NCBI GenBank assembly: GCA_947623215.1
Contig: CANQGN010000016.1
Location: 1-14,921, forward strand
Source: an uncultured Clostridia bacterium
GTDB taxonomy: Bacteria; Bacillota; Clostridia; Oscillospirales; Acutalibacteraceae
Reading direction: 5' to 3'
Length of the DNA stretch: 14,921 nucleotides
Shown here: in pieces, positions 12,601 through 14,921 of the stretch
Layout: each line of letters opens with the position of its first letter
How positions within the stretch are numbered: the stretch's first letter is position 1
The notes under the pieces: generated by a model
The model's database searches: none
Seen by the model: only the letters and a program-made list of their open reading frames with translations
What the model was told of the DNA's origin: nothing
Program-made: the position numbers and the translations under genes

Positions 12601-14921
12601 CGGAAATTACCATTGCCGAGGCGGAGGCCGTAGAGGCCGCGAACGCCCTGTATGAGAAGGTAGACGAACTGCATCGCCAGCTCATGATTCCCGCCGACCT
12701 GCAAGAAAAAATGGAAGCGGCGGCAGAAAAAATTGAGCAGCTCACCAGCGACGTGAACATCTCCTTCCGCACCATGGACGAGAACGGCGATATGGCCGGC
12801 CAACACCTCGCCCCGCAGAAAGATACCGAAGAATATCTGGAAGGCAACGCTTCGTATAAATTTACGGCCAGCGATGCCAGTACGGGCGAATTCCACTTCT
12901 TTATCTACCGCGTTGGTCAGGGCGAAGGCGCCATTGACCTCACCGGTACCACTCACCTCACCTTTGACCTGTGGGTAGAAAAAGACGGCGTGCTGGATGA
13001 AATTACCGGCGACGCCGGCGTAAACGCCGACGGCCCGGACGAGGTGTCTCAATGGAAAGGCAACGCCGGTAAAGCCAGCGCCAACGCCGTAAAGACCGCC
13101 CTCAAGGGCTTAAAGGCGGGCTGGAACCACGTGGTGATTCCGATTGACGCCGTAGCCATGAACGGCAAGGTAGCCGACTTCCGCATTTACATGCTTGGGA
13201 CGAAGGGTATTACGGACGGCATGGTCTTCCGTGTGGACGACGTTCGCTTTACCAACAATGTAGAAGCCGACAGCGTGTACGACAACCGCACCAAGGCCAA
13301 AGACGTGGTGCTGGCCATTAAGGCCCTGCCCGCCGTTGACAACCTGCGGCTGAGCGACGAAGAAAAGGTCAACGCCGCCGCCGAAGCTTACGCTGCGGTA
13401 ACGGAAGACTATCAGGATCTGGTCTTCAACGCCGACCTGCTTACCGCCGCGCAGGCCAAGATAGAACAGCTCAAAGAAGCTGAAAAATCCAACCTGAACG
13501 AGGTAGAATGGCGCGGCTTTGAGTCCACCGGCTATCACTCCACCGCGCTCGGCACTCCCTCGGTAGACACCAACGACTACACCGCCGGCAGCGCTTCGGT
13601 TACCTTTGCGTTGGATAAACGCGCCAATCGCGGCGTGCAGTCCCGCATGGGCGGTACCGACGCCGGCAAAGACGGCATGGTAGACATTACCCCCGTGATG
13701 GATGAAGACGGTACCTTCTACTTCACCATTGACATGAAGATTGACAATCTGGCTGAAGCAACAAAGTCCCGCTTTACCTTTGGCTTTGCCTCTAACGTGG
13801 GTACTGTCTCTGACGCCGGTTCAAACATTAACATGGACGAGGCTTGGCTTGCGGTTACCAAACCCGCCAATTCTAACGACTGGTCGGCCTTTGGCCTGCC
13901 GGACGGCCTGAAAGAGGGCTGGAACCACCTGGCCATTCAGGTCACCAACACCAAGCACGAAAATCAGGAAGACTCCAACCTCTGCACCGGCAACTTTAAA
14001 CAGGGTGCCGCCAGCGTGAAAGATCGCGATGAATATTGGGATCCGACCAAGGTTTGGAAGTTCCGCTTCTTGATTGACAGCTGCAACGCGCAGGGAGACG
14101 ATGAACCTGCCGTTCACGTTTGGCTGGACGACCTGCGGGCTATCAGCACCGGCGCTTACCGCTACAGCTTTGCTACCACCAATTTGGTGAAAGACGCCAT
14201 TGTGGCCATTAACGCCATTAAAGACGCCGCAGACGTAGCCGGTATTGCCGCCGCGCAGGCAGCTTACGCCGCCGTGCCCGAGGCCGCGCAGGAGCGCGTA
14301 ACCAACAAAGCCAAGTTAGACAAATTTGTAGAAGACCGCATTGTGGATATCTCCTTCCACAACGCCGATACCACGGGCCAATACGTAGACGCCGCCCAAA
14401 GCTGCGGCATGAAGGTGATTACCGACAACTACGTAGAGGGCAAGGGTGCGCTTTATGGCGACTTTAACGGCCATAGCGCCGACAGCAAGTTCCAGTGCGG
14501 CGTGCTCTCGCACTCCGGCAAGCCGATTGACGTAAGCGCGGCCGATTATCTGGTATTTGACGTTTACCTCCACGGCTTAAGCCTTGGCTGGCAGGCCGGT
14601 AAGAACGACGCCCGCATTATTCTGGGCAACGGCTCCGGCTGGAACAACGACGCCTATGGTAAACTCAACGGTACCGGCGCTGACAACGGCGCGGAAACCA
14701 ACAAGTACCTGGGCAACCTGAAAGCCGACCAGTGGAACCACGTGGTCATTCCGCTTACCGCCTTTACCGGCACCGCGCCTATGACCAGCCTCGGCAACAT
14801 CCGCATTTATGTGGAACCGCTGGTAGAAAACTACGCGGCAGACGCTTATTTGATTCTGGACGACTTCCGCTTCGTGAACGAACGCGCGCTCACCACCATT
14901 GACCAGCCGCGTACCGAAGCC
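9690..14921 (+). CDS. Very large secreted modular repeat protein (3' end outside window)
   Basis: The frame runs 1,744 codons from ATG 9690 to the last base without a stop. It begins 7 nt after AGGAGG (9677-9682). Residues 1-30 form a signal peptide: a basic start (MRKLVRR), a hydrophobic core and an AVA cut site at 28-30. The export product then has three copies of a beta-rich module A (about 72-215, 410-579, 580-767). It also has five copies of module B (about 216-400, 768-946, 1022-1190, 1271-1486, 1551-1731). Each B copy has a core (G/Q)WNH at W346, W898, W1145, W1411 or W1682 and ends in a D(D/N)xR motif. Helical, Ala/Lys/Glu-rich spacers C (947-1021, 1191-1270, 1487-1550) join the last B copies. 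No catalytic domain is visible. B resembles the jelly-roll, carbohydrate-binding-like folds found in clostridial surface proteins; this is inference. Cell-wall anchoring cannot be judged because the C-terminus is missing. It has its own promoter. Confidence 0.9.
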   Translation, partial: MRKLVRRSLSAVLALAMVVTMLTCAFSAVAESRPACMSFMREDPNEAMEQWHVGWTGASAETETANWATLQANSRYLAQDFVPDCHVIGGVRLGMNLTAQWAVIHMEVHLGGPEGPLVGEAVDQPFWSKGNAVEHRNHMYEFDFPKDIEVVPGELYSLVFWLSSRVPGNLCVVNTGRCNKGIAPNNPGTHSKKMFGEGNEWKNHPANSFEFEILPENGLSTIIAHGDSTNGATVHVSWSGSLNTESKTEGMGALKAAWSAKPESGTTVKGNISFNLTDHGYNLQELGAKYLTFDIFPNDFKVQNPTNTDAMVFGTSGTNWNASVTGTGWTKEELLAEFDKLQNGQWNHVVLKLPEKTLALEDPVKNLFFFRDGGDSHILITGDDPYALFDNVRLVDEKGLNPPTPQEDGEAFTEYLPEDAAALVTMNTTAATNESDWFAAQEVVPENDTIYAVETALQVEDAADVELAVELRTRVNDPTSAVATGETTLKGKQETPVRTVRTYFTDPVRVAPGKVYYLVYYLKSITEGKHAQYVGKNGGNGNFEHPMWLSQKSTTDMTVFGEQEGKGAFCASFRLLDTVEEAAFTENLPASPKAIRNHLARKTAEAATHPNKNASYFMAQEVVPATDTLAGAYIGLTIANQNNANSTIGITAELRSSVNDPESVVAKGTGFTQGYGKPDLIPVPFDEPAKVTPGKMYYLVYYVSKSMVEGDGTPSPTDNTVAPLGSEDYNNPCITWNAQVTKNDTGNDANMTRTNNIGKTAWFRLMTDLDIKYRDMDQSVSVAQGRLTIMPGDEHADVYAPEGDNAQFWKPDGSSDATELAHVYIYPNGRQNGAMSIQGATHVTFDLWVPEDNFFDDLSDVSFNLNGPDHWQGWGDSTDGCADKAALKAAFTGLKAGWNHIAVPLNAPSTLANLGTTCLMIIGAKNLGNDKENARFGIDDIRFTNNIGEGSEYSQRTAAKDARLAIHALPAEITIAEAEAVEAANALYEKVDELHRQLMIPADLQEKMEAAAEKIEQLTSDVNISFRTMDENGDMAGQHLAPQKDTEEYLEGNASYKFTASDASTGEFHFFIYRVGQGEGAIDLTGTTHLTFDLWVEKDGVLDEITGDAGVNADGPDEVSQWKGNAGKASANAVKTALKGLKAGWNHVVIPIDAVAMNGKVADFRIYMLGTKGITDGMVFRVDDVRFTNNVEADSVYDNRTKAKDVVLAIKALPAVDNLRLSDEEKVNAAAEAYAAVTEDYQDLVFNADLLTAAQAKIEQLKEAEKSNLNEVEWRGFESTGYHSTALGTPSVDTNDYTAGSASVTFALDKRANRGVQSRMGGTDAGKDGMVDITPVMDEDGTFYFTIDMKIDNLAEATKSRFTFGFASNVGTVSDAGSNINMDEAWLAVTKPANSNDWSAFGLPDGLKEGWNHLAIQVTNTKHENQEDSNLCTGNFKQGAASVKDRDEYWDPTKVWKFRFLIDSCNAQGDDEPAVHVWLDDLRAISTGAYRYSFATTNLVKDAIVAINAIKDAADVAGIAAAQAAYAAVPEAAQERVTNKAKLDKFVEDRIVDISFHNADTTGQYVDAAQSCGMKVITDNYVEGKGALYGDFNGHSADSKFQCGVLSHSGKPIDVSAADYLVFDVYLHGLSLGWQAGKNDARIILGNGSGWNNDAYGKLNGTGADNGAETNKYLGNLKADQWNHVVIPLTAFTGTAPMTSLGNIRIYVEPLVENYAADAYLILDDFRFVNERALTTIDQPRTEA
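9903..10334 (+). repeat. Module A, copy 1 (protein repeat)
   Basis: This segment begins with YLAQDFVPD and ends near FEFEILP. Its core IEVVPGELYSLVFWLSS corresponds to the 'VxPGxxYYLVYY' strand of copies 2 and 3. It is the most diverged copy. Confidence 0.6.
10335..10890 (+). repeat. Module B, copy 1 (protein repeat)
   Basis: The copy opens with a 'TEGMGALKAAW' segment, continues through YLTFDIF and QWNHVVLKL (W346), and ends in FDNVRLVDE. It matches the later B copies in order of motifs, with D-N replacing D-D at the end. Confidence 0.6.
10917..11426 (+). repeat. Module A, copy 2 (protein repeat)
   Basis: This copy starts with EAFTEYLPED and has WFAAQEVVPENDT, an ELRTRVNDP strand, the hallmark VAPGKVYYLVYYLKS and a final FCASFRLLD. 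It is clearly homologous to copy 3, which follows directly. Confidence 0.75.
11427..11990 (+). repeat. Module A, copy 3 (protein repeat)
   Basis: AAFTENLPAS, YFMAQEVVPATDT, ELRSSVNDPES, VTPGKMYYLVYYVSKS and TAWFRLM line up in order with copy 2, so A2 and A3 are a tandem duplication at the protein level. Confidence 0.75.
11991..12527 (+). repeat. Module B, copy 2 (protein repeat)
   Basis: THVTFDLWV, LKAGWNHIAVPL (W898) and FGIDDIRFTNN mark this copy. It follows A3 directly and is the first B copy joined to a helical spacer. Confidence 0.75.
12528..12752 (+). repeat. Helical spacer C, copy 1
   Basis: RTAAKDARLAIHALP followed by AEAEAVEAANALYEKV and a second helix LQEKMEAAAEKIEQL gives a two- or three-helix spacer. 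It is rich in Ala, Glu and Lys and resembles FIVAR-type helical linkers of Gram-positive surface proteins. Confidence 0.6.
12753..13259 (+). repeat. Module B, copy 3 (protein repeat)
   Basis: THLTFDLWV, LKAGWNHVVIPID (W1145), FRIYMLGTKG and VDDVRFTNN make this the copy closest to B2. The two are separated by spacer C1. Confidence 0.8.
13260..13499 (+). repeat. Helical spacer C, copy 2
   Basis: RTKAKDVVLAIKALP aligns with the start of C1. It is followed by EEKVNAAAEAYAAV and AAQAKIEQLKEAEK helices. Confidence 0.65.
13500..14147 (+). repeat. Module B, copy 4 (protein repeat, enlarged)
   Basis: This copy is about 216 residues, longer than the others. It keeps FYFTIDMKI, LKEGWNHLAIQV (W1411) and VWLDDLRAIS, with an insertion after the WNH core (about 1420-1460). 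Confidence 0.65.
14148..14339 (+). repeat. Helical spacer C, copy 3
   Basis: LVKDAIVAINAIKDA, AAAQAAYAAVP and VTNKAKLDKFVEDRI follow the C1/C2 helix order, with a shorter first linker. Confidence 0.6.
14340..14882 (+). repeat. Module B, copy 5 (protein repeat)
   Basis: YLVFDVYLHG, QWNHVVIPLTAF (W1682), NIRIYVEP and ILDDFRFVNE identify it. The next residues (RALTTIDQ) look like the start of another spacer cut by the window end. Confidence 0.7.

Noticed and set aside
12420..13052. 210-codon minus-strand open frame opposite the large secreted protein
   Set aside because: It is an antisense shadow. The plus-strand frame is continuous with repeated modules and a signal peptide.
9903..14882. CRISPR-like or DNA-level tandem array in the large gene
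   Set aside because: The repeats exist only at protein level, are about 60-270 residues long and strongly diverged in DNA, so they are coding modules and not a CRISPR array.

Overview
The window is GC-rich DNA from what looks like a Gram-positive anaerobe of the Clostridia (Oscillospiraceae/Ruminococcaceae-like). The evidence is strong AGGAGG-type ribosome binding sites, sigma-A-type promoters, a lipoprotein-anchored zinc-binding protein, Clostridia-style ZnuA sequence motifs and a very large secreted modular surface protein. Taxonomy is inferred from style only. No RNA genes, insertion sequences or CRISPR arrays were seen.

Layout. (1) Positions 1-273 hold the 3' end of an unrecognised gene. 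(2) Positions 280-3208 are a compact zinc-uptake operon: a Fur-family regulator (probably Zur), ZnuA, ZnuC and ZnuB. The last three start codons each overlap the previous stop codon. The operon has a near-consensus promoter, and a 7-1-7 inverted repeat of Fur-box shape overlaps its -10 and start region, so the regulator probably controls its own operon in response to zinc. (3) A bidirectional hairpin terminator (3232-3263) separates this operon from a convergent uracil permease gene on the minus strand (3297-4742). The permease has an excellent promoter (5030-5058) and a leader of about 280 nt. That leader contains a complete intrinsic terminator preceded by a folded, aptamer-like region, which makes it a candidate attenuator or riboswitch of unassigned class. 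(4) Divergently, a plus-strand promoter drives glycogen phosphorylase (5173-7572) and a cytoplasmic GH13 alpha-glucan hydrolase (7575-9485). The two are 2 nt apart and form a glycogen/maltodextrin breakdown pair that ends in a terminator. (5) From 9690 to the window end runs one open frame of 1,744 codons without a stop. It encodes a secreted protein with a signal peptide, three copies of one beta-rich module (A), five copies of a second module marked by a (G/Q)WNH core and an acidic-Arg 'DDxRF' end (B), and helical spacers (C) between the later B copies.

How they fit together. Groups 2, 3 and 4 are ordinary housekeeping functions (zinc acquisition, pyrimidine salvage, storage-polysaccharide use), each under its own promoter. 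The most novel material is the modular surface protein and the permease leader RNA.
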